From Rhizophagus irregularis (Eukaryota; Glomeromycota; Glomeromycetes; Glomerales; Glomeraceae), in NCBI RefSeq assembly GCF_026210795.1, contig NC_089434.1:3782001-3846000 (forward strand): a stretch of 64,000 nt of DNA, given 5' to 3'. Below, piece by piece: positions 34,701 to 46,499 of this stretch (position 1 is its first letter; each line of letters begins with the position of its first letter). The position numbers and the translations under genes were made by a program. Below the pieces are notes generated by a model that saw only the letters and a list, made by a program, of their open reading frames with translations, had not been told where the DNA came from and did no database searches.

Positions 34701-34970
34701 ATTTAATGGTATACCAGCAAAAAGAACTCAATTTTCATTGCAAAATGTCTGTTCATAAACCCAAAGTATTACATTAATCTACAGTACACTTTCTTTAGAT
34801 GAGTCAATTTTTGCCTGTAGGCAAGCTTATATTGCAATAAGCAGATCTCTATTATGGGATAAACTTGGTATAACTCCATTTAATGTAAATTCCATTAATA
34901 AGTATTAGAAGAATATTGGAGATTACAAGAAATATATGATAAAAATATTAGAGCATTCTTTGCTTGAATA
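31740..34970 (+). pseudogene. PIF1-like helicase relic
   Basis: The upstream part reads NAIENILKDLINEFDILTYP and FQYLTIKNVEPFFYQQLLFN, a phrase seen before the helicase core in PIF1-like fungal proteins. The core starts near 33798: ITGSTGTERTYLI is Walker A with GK changed to ER (both A/G transitions). LMAPTGVVAENV follows, then KISMVSSQLLTFISK (Walker B region), FCKLHNNSLEFGD and QLPPVKGDPVFYSPLWK, and finally SLDESIFACRQAYIAISRSL. 5'-3' DNA helicases of this type act in genome maintenance or in Helitron transposition. Dozens of stops and shifts. Low-complexity N/Q/I-rich sequence at 32400-33330 separates the two parts. Confidence 0.65.
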
Positions 34971-35560
34971 TTTTTAACTGTATATTATATTATAAACTTT
35001 GTAAATAGCTTAAAGGAAAAATTAATATCAATTTTTTTTTATTTTCACTGAAAACTTTGTTTTTAAATTTAGAATCTAAGATATTAAAACAAAACTTTAT
35101 ATAAATTTAATAATTTTTACTAAATCTTGCATCAGCATTTACACTAACCCAACTCCCCTCTAAATATGAACTCTTACTGATAAAAAAATTTTAGACACAA
35201 AAAAAGCTTTTTTTTTATTATATAATGAAAAATAATAATTCACATATTAAAATCATATTTTTATAAATTATAATAACGCATTTTTTTTGTTAAAAAAAAA
35301 TTTTTAATTTAATAATTTTCATATGATGATAAAGAAAATTTAGGAAAGGTATTTCTTTTTTTAGTTAGAAATTATTTTTGTTTTAAAAAAAATCATCACA
35401 TTCCAGATTTATATAGATTGACATTTTAATTTCTAAATTTATTTTTTTTTTTCACATAAACATTATAATGGTTTTAATTACATGCAGAATAGGAAACTCT
35501 TTTTTACAAATTGTTAAAATCGCTTAAAATTTGCAGTAAATATCTTGCAATTTATAGAAA
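34970..35560. other. AT-rich, nothing recognised
   Basis: Probable 5' untranslated part of the LINE that follows, but no sequence feature proves this. Confidence 0.3.
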
Positions 35561-36619
35561 TGTCTAGAAACGCTAAATGAGGTGGTAGAGGTGGTAGACA
35601 AACATGTAGCTCAAGCCATAATTTCCAAGCTGGTGGAAGTAGGCCAACTAGTCCTGAAAATCAGCTTACCTTCAGTACACCGAAGGATACTAATGCTCCT
35701 CATGAGGGTATTTGGAAAACCTATCAGAAAAAGCTGCAACTAACTTCTAATAAAAAAATGACAGAAGCTCTGGAAGCAGAACATGCTATGGACATGGAAA
35801 AAAGTATTGTTCAGAATACTTATGGCCTAACTCCAAACCGACCCATTCGGAGCTTTAGGAAGATCGCATTTGTAATATCTGCAGTAATCCCACTCATATG
35901 GCTAAAGATTGCACTAACAAAAATATTAACAAGTCTTAATCGAAATGATTTGTTAGTGGTGCTGATAATTGGAAAACTTGAAAAGTCTTATGCAGAGACA
36001 GCTAAATCAAAACAAAAACCCAGAAATAGTTTTAATTCTAATAATAATAATAATCCTTCTGGATCACATGATCGGGAAAGAGTTCAAGGCAATATTAATA
36101 ATACTGCAGATGGGGATAGTGAAGACTTCAATAACCATCCGAATTTCTTGAAATTTAAGGAACAAATTATTAACACTATGAGGAAGGTGGAAGAAAAATT
36201 ACTTAAAATGGAATCACTCATTGGTGACACTAGAAAGCAAATTAGTGAAGTAGTTACGGTACAACAAGCGTTCAAATGTGATAAAAATCATAAAATGCAT
36301 CCAGTTTTAATCAGTAAGAAAAAGAAAAATCAACAATCTGCGTCTGGTGCAGAAGTAAAAGCAGCGAAAAACGCTGTAAAGTGACTCTGAATCAAGTGAA
36401 GATGAGGATGAACTAATAAACAAGTCTACTCTCCAATCACAACAATTTCAAAAATCAGATCAAAATATTCAAAGTATTGTTGATCAGCAAAAGCAAATAC
36501 AACAAAATCACCAGGAAACTAAATCCTTACTTTCAACACTCTACAATATGCTATCTGGCGGCCCTTCAGCTTCATCATTAGGGGATGATGATGAAGTTTC
36601 TGATGATTCTGTCATATAA
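35561..36619 (+). pseudogene. LINE ORF1 (Gag-like, CCHC zinc knuckle), frameshifted
   Basis: ATG at 35561 (MSRNAK, then a TGA for Arg) begins a glycine-rich head (GGRGGRQTCSSSHNFQAGGS) followed by LTFSTPKDTNAPHEGIWKTY and MTEALEAEHAMDMEKSIVQN. A shifted frame at about 35865-35925 encodes CNICSNPTHMAKDC, an exact C-x2-C-x4-H-x4-C zinc knuckle. The frame then returns to KPRNSFNSNNNNNPSGSHDR, a coiled region (FLKFKEQIINTMRKVEEKLL, KMESLIGDTRKQISE) and a basic stretch. A final shift gives SDSESSEDEDELINK ... DDDEVSDDSVI and TAA at 36619. RNA-binding chaperone of a LINE is the expected role. The 208-codon run at 35758-36384 is the best-preserved part. At least three frameshifts. Confidence 0.65.
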
Positions 36620-36628
36620 TTATTTTAA

Positions 36629-38060
36629 TGATGAATAATAATATAATTTCTCCTTCTAGTTCGACAATTCAACAACAAAAAAATTTCCCCCAAATAGAAA
36701 ATAACAACCCATTAATTACAAAAAAATCCTTAAAAAATTCTTTAATAACTAAATAGCTACTACGAATGTTCGTACCCTTAGTAAAGATAAATTAGTTTTT
36801 ACGTTAGACGCTATGAAAAATAATGATATTGATATATATGGATTAGTTAAAACTAATCTTTCAATTAGAACATCAAAAATATGGCAACAACAATTCAGTT
36901 TCCATGAATACTTCAATTATTCACAACGGAAGGGTAGAGAACAAAGCATAGGAATTATCATTAGCGATAAATACGATATATTTGTAGTTGGGTACAAAGG
37001 TTATGTTTTATACTTAAACTTAAATTTTAGTCAAAAGAAAAATGTTTGATTAATTCAAGTATACATTAATGCTAATAAAAAAGAAAGAACACAAATTGAA
37101 GAATTATACAAATATGTTGAAGATATCATTGACAAAGCTAAACAAAAAAATATGGAGATAATCATTATGGTGATTTTAACATTAATTATAGAAAATACTT
37201 AATGGCTTTTATTACAAACTGATGGTACTTTAAATTGTTCAAAATGTTAGAAAATAGATACCTTTTGAATATAATTCCAATATTTAATGAAGATGATGAA
37301 AATATATATACATATATTTCACCTAATGATTCTAATGAAAAATCAAGAATAGATTATATTTGGGCTTTATTACTGATACTTGGTCAAAGTATCAATAGTG
37401 CTGTAATTGAAAATTATCATTTCACGACAGATTACAATACTGTTATATTATCGCTTGACACACAATTATTTATAGAAAAGGCACTACTTAAGGTTAATAA
37501 GAGTAAGAAGAAAATAACTTGTACTATATTCTTATATGATGAAATGGATGTAAAGATAATGAGTTTACATGGGATAACTTCCATGCTGGTTTAGACCATA
37601 AAATTGAAAGACATAAATTAAATTGTTTAATTACAAAAAGAAAACATATTGATCATGTGTAGGATTGTCTTAGGCAAATTATAATGAAATCTGCTAAAAA
37701 ACATATTAAAAACAAAAATGTTATGAAAAACAAACTCAAAAATGCACCTGAGAAAAAATTAGCAGTATATTTTGATTAAGATATATTATCAATCATATTC
37801 AAGAAATCTGCTCATATATTACAAGATTAAGAAACTGTTCAAATATCAATTCTGGGGATTGATTCTGATAAAGGTCACCAAAAATACATAATTTGGTAAA
37901 TGTGTAGACTAAATATTAAATTACTAACACTTCATTGAACATACAAAAAATATCATTATTGTAATCAATTTCCACTATTTAATTATCACTTATGACTTGA
38001 TCTTTATTATATAAGAAAATTTACATATACTTTACAATCAGTTTAGAACAAAAAACAACT
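36629..38060 (+). pseudogene. LINE ORF2 endonuclease domain, truncated before reverse transcriptase
   Basis: Starts ten bases after ORF1: MMNNNIISPSSSTIQQQ. The endonuclease domain follows in pieces: TNVRTLSKDKLVFTLDAMKN, DIYGLVKTNLS (normally ETNLS), RKGREQSIGIIISDKYD, VYINANKKERTQIEEL, EIIIM with GDFN restored by one missing base (about 37170), KSRIDYIWALL (about 37343, the SRIDYIW motif) and TTDYNTVILSL. In the last piece the catalytic SDH is replaced by TDY. EEP endonucleases nick the target for LINE insertion. Downstream codons reach about 38060 with no YxDD reverse transcriptase. Truncated and multiply shifted. Confidence 0.7.
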
Positions 38061-38069
38061 ATGTATCAA

Positions 38070-39540
38070 ACTAATCAAAAATATTAAAGAAAAAAAAATA
38101 AGATAATAAATAAAATGTTATTGTTTAATAATAAAAATATTTTTTTTAAATAGAGTAAAATAATAATTTCTCTTTTCCATATTTTAACACTATGAAATAA
38201 TTATCTAAAAGCTTGAATCTCGAACTGTCTATTTGCATCATATGTTGCAATAACATTTCTCCTACTGCAATATCATCACTAAATTCGTTATTATTATTTT
38301 TTGGATGTTCTACATATTTCAAGAATAAATCTCCAACTGCATTGTTATCACTAAATTTATTATTATTCTCTGGAAGATCTTCAACTAGAGGACTAAGTAA
38401 CTGGAATGTATAAACAGTTTAAAACAATAAAAAGATATTATTGGGCATTTTTTATAAAACTAGTAACGATTTTGTTGATCATTTGTTGATCATTTATTTT
38501 TAAATTTATTATAAATTTTGTCATGAGATTTTCTATGGAAATCATTTCTCAATTTGTTATTAAAACACCTGCTGAATTGCCTCGAAATTGAAAATCATTT
38601 CTCTTTTTATAAAAAAATTTCCTTTTTGGTAAAAAACTCTCAAATTAATTTTATATAACTTTATGTAAAATGACAATGACAATGACAATGTCAGTGTCAA
38701 TGTCAATGTCAATGTCAATGAAAAAAACTTCTAATGCCAACTTTTCGCAAAAACTCTTCCTGTGCCACTGAAAATACCTGTTAAATTGAGACATCATTCA
38801 ATATTTGCATGTTTTCATTTGTTTGCTGATCAATTTCACTATTATAATATTATTTACTGTTGCAGCATTTTCGCTATAATTTAAAAAAATTTTTAAATAA
38901 TTTTAACAAAAAATGTTTTATCATTAATTAATAAATTATAGTTTTTCAATTTAATTTTTAAAATGTTAATTTTAAAATAATACATGTATTATGACAATTT
39001 CTCTCTATAAAAAAATAAAATAAATAATAAGTAAAGTTAGAACCATCCAAAAAAACCTTACTGGGTAGTAAATTTTATGTGTATTTATTTATCCATTCCT
39101 AGGAGATTTTGCAGTGAAAATTAACTATTGATTATACATTTATACTATAATAAACAGATTTGAAAATTTGAGTAATTCAGAAAGATTTGCATTTTCCAAA
39201 TTAGAAAAACTTTTAATTTATTCATAATTTTAATATTATTTTACAATTGTAATAGCAGGAGATATAATTTGGCCTATCGGTCATATATGTAATACATATT
39301 ACCAATTTAAATATAGGATTTCCGATTTTAATATTGCAACATGTGATCATGTATTACGGTTATTAACAAAGAATTTTTTTATTTTTCAGCTGATTATTTT
39401 TTTGTCTTTTCATTTACAAAAACCTAATAAAATAGAAGTAAAATTTTATTTTTTTTCCTTAAATATAAACACAAACACATTTAAATTAAATAACTCAGAA
39501 TTTAAATATAAACAAATATTATAGTTTGTTTACACATATT
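38070..39540. other. AT-rich, no gene
   Basis: Holds the hexamer microsatellite at 38669-38720 and a GTTGATCATTTGTTGATCAT duplication at 38474-38495. Nothing else seen. Confidence 0.4.
38669..38720. repeat. hexanucleotide microsatellite
   Basis: Three TGACAA units, one TCAGTG, then five TGTCAA units; the hexamer changes by one base mid-array. Confidence 0.85.
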
Positions 39541-39544
39541 TCAA

Positions 39545-40545
39545 ATTATAGTTTGAGCATTTTGGCCAAAGTAAATCTTGCTCTTTAATTGAAAGTAGTT
39601 CAGCAAGTTTGAAGCTGTTAAGATATTAATCTACATGAAAGCACAGTTAATATTTTTGGAGTTATTTACATTTTTACATGATAGTACTAAGTTACAAATT
39701 TTTTTACCTTCAGAGCGTATTTTGGGCAGTTTAGTCAAAGTAAATCGACTTCTTATATTAATTGAAAGTTTTTTGGCGGGTCAAAATCTGCTTGGATATT
39801 AATTTTCATGAAGGTACAGTTAATACTTGAAGGGTTATTCACGTTTTTCATAATGGAATTTTATTTTTTCCATTTTATCATTTTAGAGCGTATTTTCGGC
39901 ACTTTAGTCAAAGTAAATCGACTTCTTATATTAACTGAATGTTGTTCAGCGGGTCATAATCTGCTTGGATATTAATTTTCATGAAGGTACAGTTAATACA
40001 TGAAGAGTTATTCACGTTTTTCACAACGGTACTCATTCACGAATTTTATTTTTTCTGTTTTGTCACTTCAGAGCGTATTTTAGGCACATTAGTCAAAGTA
40101 AATCAACTTCTTATATTAATTGAAAGTTATTCAGCGAGTTATAATCTGTTTGAATATTAGTTTTCATGAAGGTAAAGTTAATACTTGAAGAGTTATTCAC
40201 ATTTTTCACAATGATACTCATTCACGAATTTTATTTTTTTTCATTTTGTCACTTCAGAGCGTATTTTGAGCATTTTAGTCAAAGTAAATTGACTTCTTAT
40301 ATTAATTGAATGTTTTTCTGTGGGTCATAATCTGCTTGGATATTAATTTTCATGAAGGTACAGTTAATACTCGAAGGGTTATTCACATTTTTCACAACGG
40401 TACTCATTCATGAATTTTATTTTTTCTGTTTTGTCACTTCAGAACGTATTTTGAACATTTTGGTCAAAGGAAATTGACTTCTTTTATTAATTGAAAGTTG
40501 TTCAGCAGTCAAAATCCAATTTTTATGAAAATGCTGTGGAGTAAT
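39545..40545. repeat. satellite array, 173-186 bp units, six copies
   Basis: The word AGAGCGTATTTT begins units at about 39712, 39885, 40070, 40256 and 40441 (spacing 173, 185, 186, 185). A diverged first copy starts near 39550. Each unit carries TTTAGTCAAAGTAAATCGAC, TTCTTATATTAATTGAA, GCTTGGATATTAATTTTCAT and GAAGGTACAGTTAATAC. The first and last copies are most diverged, the middle ones most alike. Non-coding. Confidence 0.9.
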
Positions 40546-40559
40546 TTATATTTTTTATG

Positions 40560-41714
40560 ATCATACTATACTGAATTGCAAATATATTTACATTCATTAA
40601 TGTATTTTTAAAATTTAAATTTTTATTTAATATTACTTAATAAAGCATTATTATTTAAAATTAAATTTAATATTACAATATAAATTTTTCTTTATTTTTT
40701 ACCATACAAAAAAATTGTATATGGATTATGGAATCTACATTTTTATATTGGTAATACACTAACGATCTATAAAATTGGCCGTAAAAGTCACAAATTGGAC
40801 AGATGTAGCCAAAAATTGGCTATCTGATTTTTTGCCAATTTTTACTTATTCTGATTCTTTTTTTAACGCATTTATTTATTAAGTTCATAAATAATTACAT
40901 AATTAATATACTTATTCTGATAATAGGCAGTATATATAAAGTAAATTGCATGTATACAAAAGGTTAACAATAAATGCGAATAAATGAAACTTAATAAATA
41001 AATGCAATGTATGAAACATTATAAATTAATGAAATACATTAGTATTAAAAAACAGATGCTTAAATATTGGAATGTATTGTGTCTTTTAATTATATGAAAT
41101 GTGGAAAAACTTTTAAATGGCCTGGAATTTCATGATATGTATTCTATTTATAATAAATATTTGAATTTAATTAAGTACTTTAAAATGTGGAATATTAAAA
41201 AATATGGAGATTTTATTTTTTTATAAGCATACAGTATGAATATACAGTATAAAAAAAAGATATATCATTTTATTGTTTCAAAATATAAATGGATTAATGG
41301 AGTTTTTTTCTTTATATAAATCATGTTAAAATCACATCACAAAATATCTTTTACAAAATAAATATAATTTCATCCATATTATGTTTCTATATTTTCATAT
41401 CAATTTTTATTATTTTTTTTTGCCACTATTTTATTAATAGAAAATTTAAAAACAAATTTTATAGTGATAAAAAAATTATTAAAAACACTAAATAAATAAA
41501 AGAATTACAATGATGGAAAAAAAATTGGCTTTGACTGAAAAAGAAATAATATTCATTTAAAAAAAATTTGTAATTACAAAAACTGACAAACTAAGTTTTT
41601 TTGTAAAAAAAGTGATTAAAATTTCATTAACCAGAAAATTATATTAACAATAAAGAATTGTGTATAATATGACCCGACCGCCAATCAAATAACATGGACA
41701 GATCATATTACATA
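40560..41714. other. AT-rich, nothing recognised
   Basis: A short GATCTATAAAATTGGCC...ATTGGCTATCTGA region at 40765-40830 repeats the word AAATTGG three times; otherwise featureless. Confidence 0.35.
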
Positions 41715-41950
41715 CAGATGGTGGCCTAAATGATCTGGCCACTTTTCAAAATTAAAAAATTTTTGTTTTATAAAATGAAAATAAAAATTTAACATGTTCA
41801 TTATGCCTTCCTTTATTGAATTTTACAAAAATTTAATAATTAATTCTATTTCCATTCGTGGAAATAACAGTATTGACCCTCTGAGGCATACTATCAATTA
41901 ATTTTCGATAATATTCAGGAGGGAGATCATCCCATGCAACCTTGACATAT
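41715..41950 (-). pseudogene. Tc1/mariner element 3' end with transposase C-terminus
   Basis: Minus-strand codons from about 41945 read VAWDDLPPEYYRKLIDSMPQ then RVNTVISTNGNRINY and a stop at about 41838, the C-terminal tail of Tc1-like transposases (W-D-x-I-P, SMPxRVxxVI, G-x-T-x-Y). Past the stop comes GTGGCCAGATCATTTAGGCC and ACCATCTG ending at 41715, next to a TA dinucleotide (41713-41714), the usual Tc1 target. The rest of the element upstream is missing. Confidence 0.7.
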
Positions 41951-42239
41951 ACTTAACATTATCATCATATCTAAAAATCAATACAAACTATTATATTTAT
42001 ATTTATCTTTATATTATCACTTAACATGTTACAGGATTAATTCATTTTGGTCATTAAATATAATATTTCTTTAATAAAACTAATAAACTCAAAATAAACC
42101 ATAAAATTTATTATTTGATAAATATACAAAATACAAATCAACTTTTTAATATAAACCCTATTATATTACTTAAAATATATATAAATAATTACTGAATAAT
42201 GCAATAATTATATTATAACTCACTAACAATACCAAATTA

Positions 42240-42350
42240 CCCTAGTTTTACATTATTAATTAATTTTCTGCTTTCAAATGTTAAAAGATTTTTTTTCTGT
42301 ATTCTTCTGCTTCTTTGAATTGACTTCTAATTTTATAATATTGTTCTTTT
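42240..42350 (-). pseudogene. kinase C-terminal tail fragment
   Basis: In one minus-strand frame codons read EIRSQFKEAEEYRKKIF, matching the KKQFEKAEEYRKANLLS tail of the gene at 43486-45839. Only this tail remains. Confidence 0.4.
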
Positions 42351-42584
42351 CTGATCGATCTGATTCATTTAAATGTAAGTGCATCCATAGTATAAAAAAA
42401 TAAGAACACAACATGAACGCAAATTTCAATCTTTGTGGTGAAGCAATTTGAAGATTGTTTTGCATTTTCATAATATACTTTGACATTTTTCAAATATAAT
42501 AAATTTTTATTGCTCTATAGTGTTAAGTTTTTTATAGACAATACAACAACTGAATATATGATTGGTAATATTAAAAGGATTTTA

Positions 42585-42895
42585 CTAAGCATCACCGGTG
42601 TCCTGTAAAATAAGTCAATCCATTTTTTTATTCCATCATTTTTTCGTAAAAGACTCATATTTCCAGAATTAATAACTTTATATTACAGAATTTATCAAAT
42701 TATTTACAATTTCTGTGAACGGATCTGTGAAAGGCTTATTTTTACAGAGTCTTTACAGAAATAATGGATAAAATTTTTTATAGGGTGGTGAAATTATGAT
42801 GTAATGCCGGCCAGTATCTTATTAGATTTTTAATTCTGGTCAAAAGTACATCATAATGCTGGTATGGTGACTATCATTACCAGTAAGCATTAGCA
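42585..42895. repeat. palindromic repeat interrupted by a MITE
   Basis: GCATCACCGGTG (to 42600) and GGTGGTGAAATTATGATGTA (from 42786), TGCCGGCCAG, AGTACATCATAATGCTGGTA flank a 185-bp MITE. Vocabulary is close to the elements at 2285-2390 and 58640-58735. Confidence 0.45.
42601..42785. mobile_element. 185-bp MITE, CCCTGTAA family
   Basis: TCCTGTAAAATAAGTCAATC at the left, GGATAAAATTTTTTATAGGG at the right, and the same internal order as 29964-30149 with scattered single-base changes. Nested inside another repeat. Confidence 0.75.
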
Positions 42896-42899
42896 ATTT

Positions 42900-43480
42900 T
42901 CATATTAATTTTTAGATACATTCAACTGAAGATAGTTTGCTGAGATTGGGACATTTGGTTGTACTCCAACTTGATTGTTCTAAATTAGTATAGATAAATT
43001 TGGAATATGGTCAGATTTAGGCATAAAATGTTCTGAACTTGGCTATATTCCAGGTTTGATTTGATTTTAACATGTTAATTTAGGCAAATTTAAATTTGAT
43101 GATCATTATTACAACAATATTTAAATATTAAAAGATAAATTATTCAATTACAAACTGATTTTATTTATGTAAAAATGTTTTACAAATACTCACTAGTCTA
43201 TAATCAATGTCAAATAAAAAAAAAAAACTATTTATAAAGAAATAAAATATTTGTTCAATTACAAACTGATTAAACTGATTTCACCTAGTTTACAAATACC
43301 TCATAATTAGTGTTGAACAAAAAACAATCAATCAAGAAAAAAATTATGATTTTACAATGATTTTCTTTATTCCCTTTGATTAATTATTTTCATTTTAGAC
43401 TTATAACCTATTAAATAAATTTAATAATTTATAAATTTTAAATATTTTTTAATTAAAAAAAAATAAATAAATAAACATAA
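42900..43480. repeat. AT-rich stretch with a 111-bp tandem duplication
   Basis: TTCAATTACAAACTGATT at 43143 and again at 43254, each followed by a TTTACAAATAC..CTCA word and a TCAA-rich end. Remainder featureless. Confidence 0.5.
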
Positions 43481-43485
43481 TTAAC

Positions 43486-45839
43486 TTACATTGTGAAGTC
43501 AATAACTTCCATTGAATAAAGATTTTTTGTAAATGGATTAAGTAATCGAGATGTGTAATAAGCTTCTGGATGAGTAGTTGATTGAATACTTTCAATAGAT
43601 AAAAGATTTGCTTTTCTATATTCTTCTGCTTTTTCAAATTGCTTTTTAATTTCCTTATCTTCAGCAAAATAAAATGATCCAACCAGTATCCCTAAGTCAA
43701 TAGCACTTGGTCTATTATTTGGATTTGAATCCCAACACTTTTTCATTAATTCACCATAACATTTTGGTATTTCTGGTTCATTTATTTCAGGTCTAAAAGA
43801 ACTGAATTTCATACCTTATTAAAAAATTTATCGACATTATTTTGCAAGTTGTAAAATTTTAAAGTAATTTTGATTCTTATTTGTTAAATTTCTTTGATAT
43901 ATTTTTTTATATTTATCATAATTTAACTGACCATTTTTCCATATTGCTGAATATATTGTAATATAATCTTCTTTGTTTATTTTTTTAATATTATTAAACT
44001 GATTGTATGGTATCCATTCAACTATTATATCATAATAATGATTAATTTTTAGTTGAAATTCTTGAATAAAATTATTAACTTTTTCATTTCCACTTGTCCA
44101 ATTTGTAAAATTTTTCTTTAGATAATTTATTTCACATGGTTTACACCTTTTGAACCACATATGATTTGTATATTGCTCACCACATTTTTCACAATATTCA
44201 TCTTTAAGAAACATTATATAATCTTTTGTATCTGGATTTTGAGATAATCCATATATATTATCAATTATATATAGCTTTGAATATTCATTATCCTATTAAA
44301 AATAAGAAAAAAAATATTACTAAAAAATAATATAATATAAAGGAAATTTATAAGAAACTTTCTTACCTCACTTAAAATTCAGTAATATCTTGTGTATTAT
44401 AACATATCAAAGTAACTTTTTTATTTTGATTTATAAAATCTCTCTTATATATTTTTTTATTTATATCATACTTTAATGGACTACTTTTCCATATTGCTGT
44501 ACATATTGTAATAATACCATTTTTGCCTGTTTCTTTAATTTTGTACAACTGTTCATATGATATCCATTCAAGTATTGGATCATTGTAGTGATCAACATGA
44601 TTTAGTTGCCTATCTTGAATGAAATTATCAACTTTTTCATTTCCACTAGTCCAATTTATAAAATTTTCCTTCAAATTGCTTATTTGACATGGTTTACACC
44701 ATTTATAAAATGTATTTGTATATTCTTCACAACATTTTTCACAATATTCATCTTGAATAATTATTATATAATCTTTTGTATCTGGATTTTGTGATATTCC
44801 ATATATTGGAAGAGCATTACTATTACGTCCCTTTGTTTGAAGATTAATTAGTATAAAAAATAATATAAAAAAAAAATATTTATATTAAATTTCATACCTT
44901 GCTTAATAATTCGTTGGTAATATTTTGTGAATTATGCATATATTTTAAAGCAACTTGTTTTTTTCCTAACTTTCTTTTATATTCTTTTTTATAAAGACAA
45001 TAATATAAAGGACCGTCCTCCCATATTGTTGAATATATTGTACTAAAACCATCTTTTCTTATTTCTTTAATATTATTAAGCTGGTCATATGGTATCCATT
45101 CGATTATTATATCATTGTAATCATTAATTTTTAATTGAAATTCTTGAATAAAATTATCAACTATTTCATTTCCACTAGTCCAATTTGTAAAATTTTTCTC
45201 TAAATAATTTATTTGACATGATTCACACCATTTGTACTTCACTGTTGTATATTTTTTACCACATTTTTCACAATGATCATCTTGAAAAACCATAAAATAT
45301 TCTTTTGTATTTGGATTTTGAGATATTCCATATATTGGAAAATCATCATCATAAAAATATGATTTAATCTATTATAAATAATAAAAAAATTATTACAATT
45401 AAATATATATATATTTATATATTAAAATTTTGGATTAAATAAAGTCATTTCATACCTTATCATAAAATTCATTGGTAATAATTGGTAAATCATACAAACT
45501 GAAAATAATAATTTTTTCATTCTTAGATTTCCTTACATATTCCTTTTTGTGATGACAATAGTATAATGGACCATCTTTCCATATTGCCAAATATAAAACA
45601 TTGTTTATTTCTTTAATATCATTCAATTGATTGTATGGTATCCATTCAAATATTATATCATTTGGTTCATAAATATATTGATTTTTTTTTTGAATTAAAT
45701 TATCAATGATTTCATTTCCGCTTGTCCAATTTGTAAGATTTTTTTCAATATTATCTATTTGACATAGTCTACACCATCCATCTTCTACATATGTGTATGT
45801 GTCGCCACATTTTTCACAATCTATATCAATTTGTGACAT
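43486..45839 (-). pseudogene. tandem zinc-ribbon/kinase-N-lobe repeat gene (four units, last exons damaged)
   Basis: Minus strand. Exon 1 (45456-45839, 128 codons), exon 2 (44898-45368, 157 codons) and exon 3 (44367-44830) are joined by GT-AG introns of 87 and 67 bases; exon 4 starts at 44292 after a third intron. Each unit has a zinc ribbon (CEKCGxxY...WCxxCQ), NWTSGNE, EWIPYxQ and a degenerate glycine loop (for example KEIRKDGFSTIYSTIWEDG). A VALK-like strand, an intron and YGISQNPxTKxY follow, then the next ribbon. Only unit 2 keeps the VAxK lysine; no catalytic loop or DFG exists. The last unit jumps to a kinase C-lobe tail (CYGELMKKCWDSNPNNRPSA). Exon 3 lacks one base near its end; exon 4 has two shifts. 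In this family the full kinase is TKL-like. This array cannot phosphorylate. A scaffold role, or simple decay, are both possible. Confidence 0.7.
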
Positions 45840-46490
45840 TTTTTTATTATTTCAAAAAAAAAAGCGGCTAAAACGCCCACAATTTACAGTGACCATGCCG
45901 ATCGTACTGTATTAATATCATAATAATCACGTGACAGTCGTGACACGCAAACGTTCTTAAATGATTAAATGATATTTGATGATTGTCGATCAATGACAAG
46001 AAATTCTGAAATAACGAGTTATAATCAATTTTTATTCTAAACTATTTTTTGAAAAACGGGATTGACCATTTGAAATTATTTTAATAAGCTAAAAACTATT
46101 TTTTAAAATATCCTAAATGAAATATTAATGTATTACATATCCAGATTTTCAGAAAATTCATTATATATATTTTTTTTTAAAAGCTAAATATTATTTATTT
46201 TAACGAAGGTCTTAATTATAATTAGATAATTATGTAAATATATTAACATGAATAACCCAAAAATTTATATAATTAAAAATGTGACCATATCGGCTGATCA
46301 GAAAAGCCTCCCATAATTTTATATGCTAATGACAATAAGTAACCCATATATTAATTGGCTTGATTTTTCCAATCAGCCGATATCCTGTATAAATTAATTT
46401 TGAATTGCTGATTCGTATTCTTTATAGTTAAGACCCGCTTGATGCCTTGATCTGCAAGTCATGTTGTACATCTAATATTCTAATCCAATT
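45840..46490. promoter_or_regulatory. upstream region of the kinase-repeat gene with a long inverted repeat
   Basis: ATATCGGCTGATCAGAAAAG then CC at 46287 is mirrored by GGCTTGATTTTTCCAATCAG then CCGATATC ending at 46383. The arms are about 22 bases with one internal 4-base bulge, spaced about 60 bases. A TCACGTGACAGTCGTGACACG segment lies at 45935. Could be a small MITE or an operator-like palindrome. Confidence 0.4.
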
Positions 46491-46499
46491 CCGGTTCGA

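Noticed and set aside
36084-36275. 63-codon minus-strand frame
   Set aside because: Antisense shadow of LINE ORF1.
39545-40545. CRISPR-like array
   Set aside because: Units of about 185 bp with no unique spacers; a eukaryotic satellite.
43486-45839. an active protein kinase
   Set aside because: No HRD, DFG or APE motif exists anywhere in the locus, and only partial N-lobes and a C-lobe tail are present.
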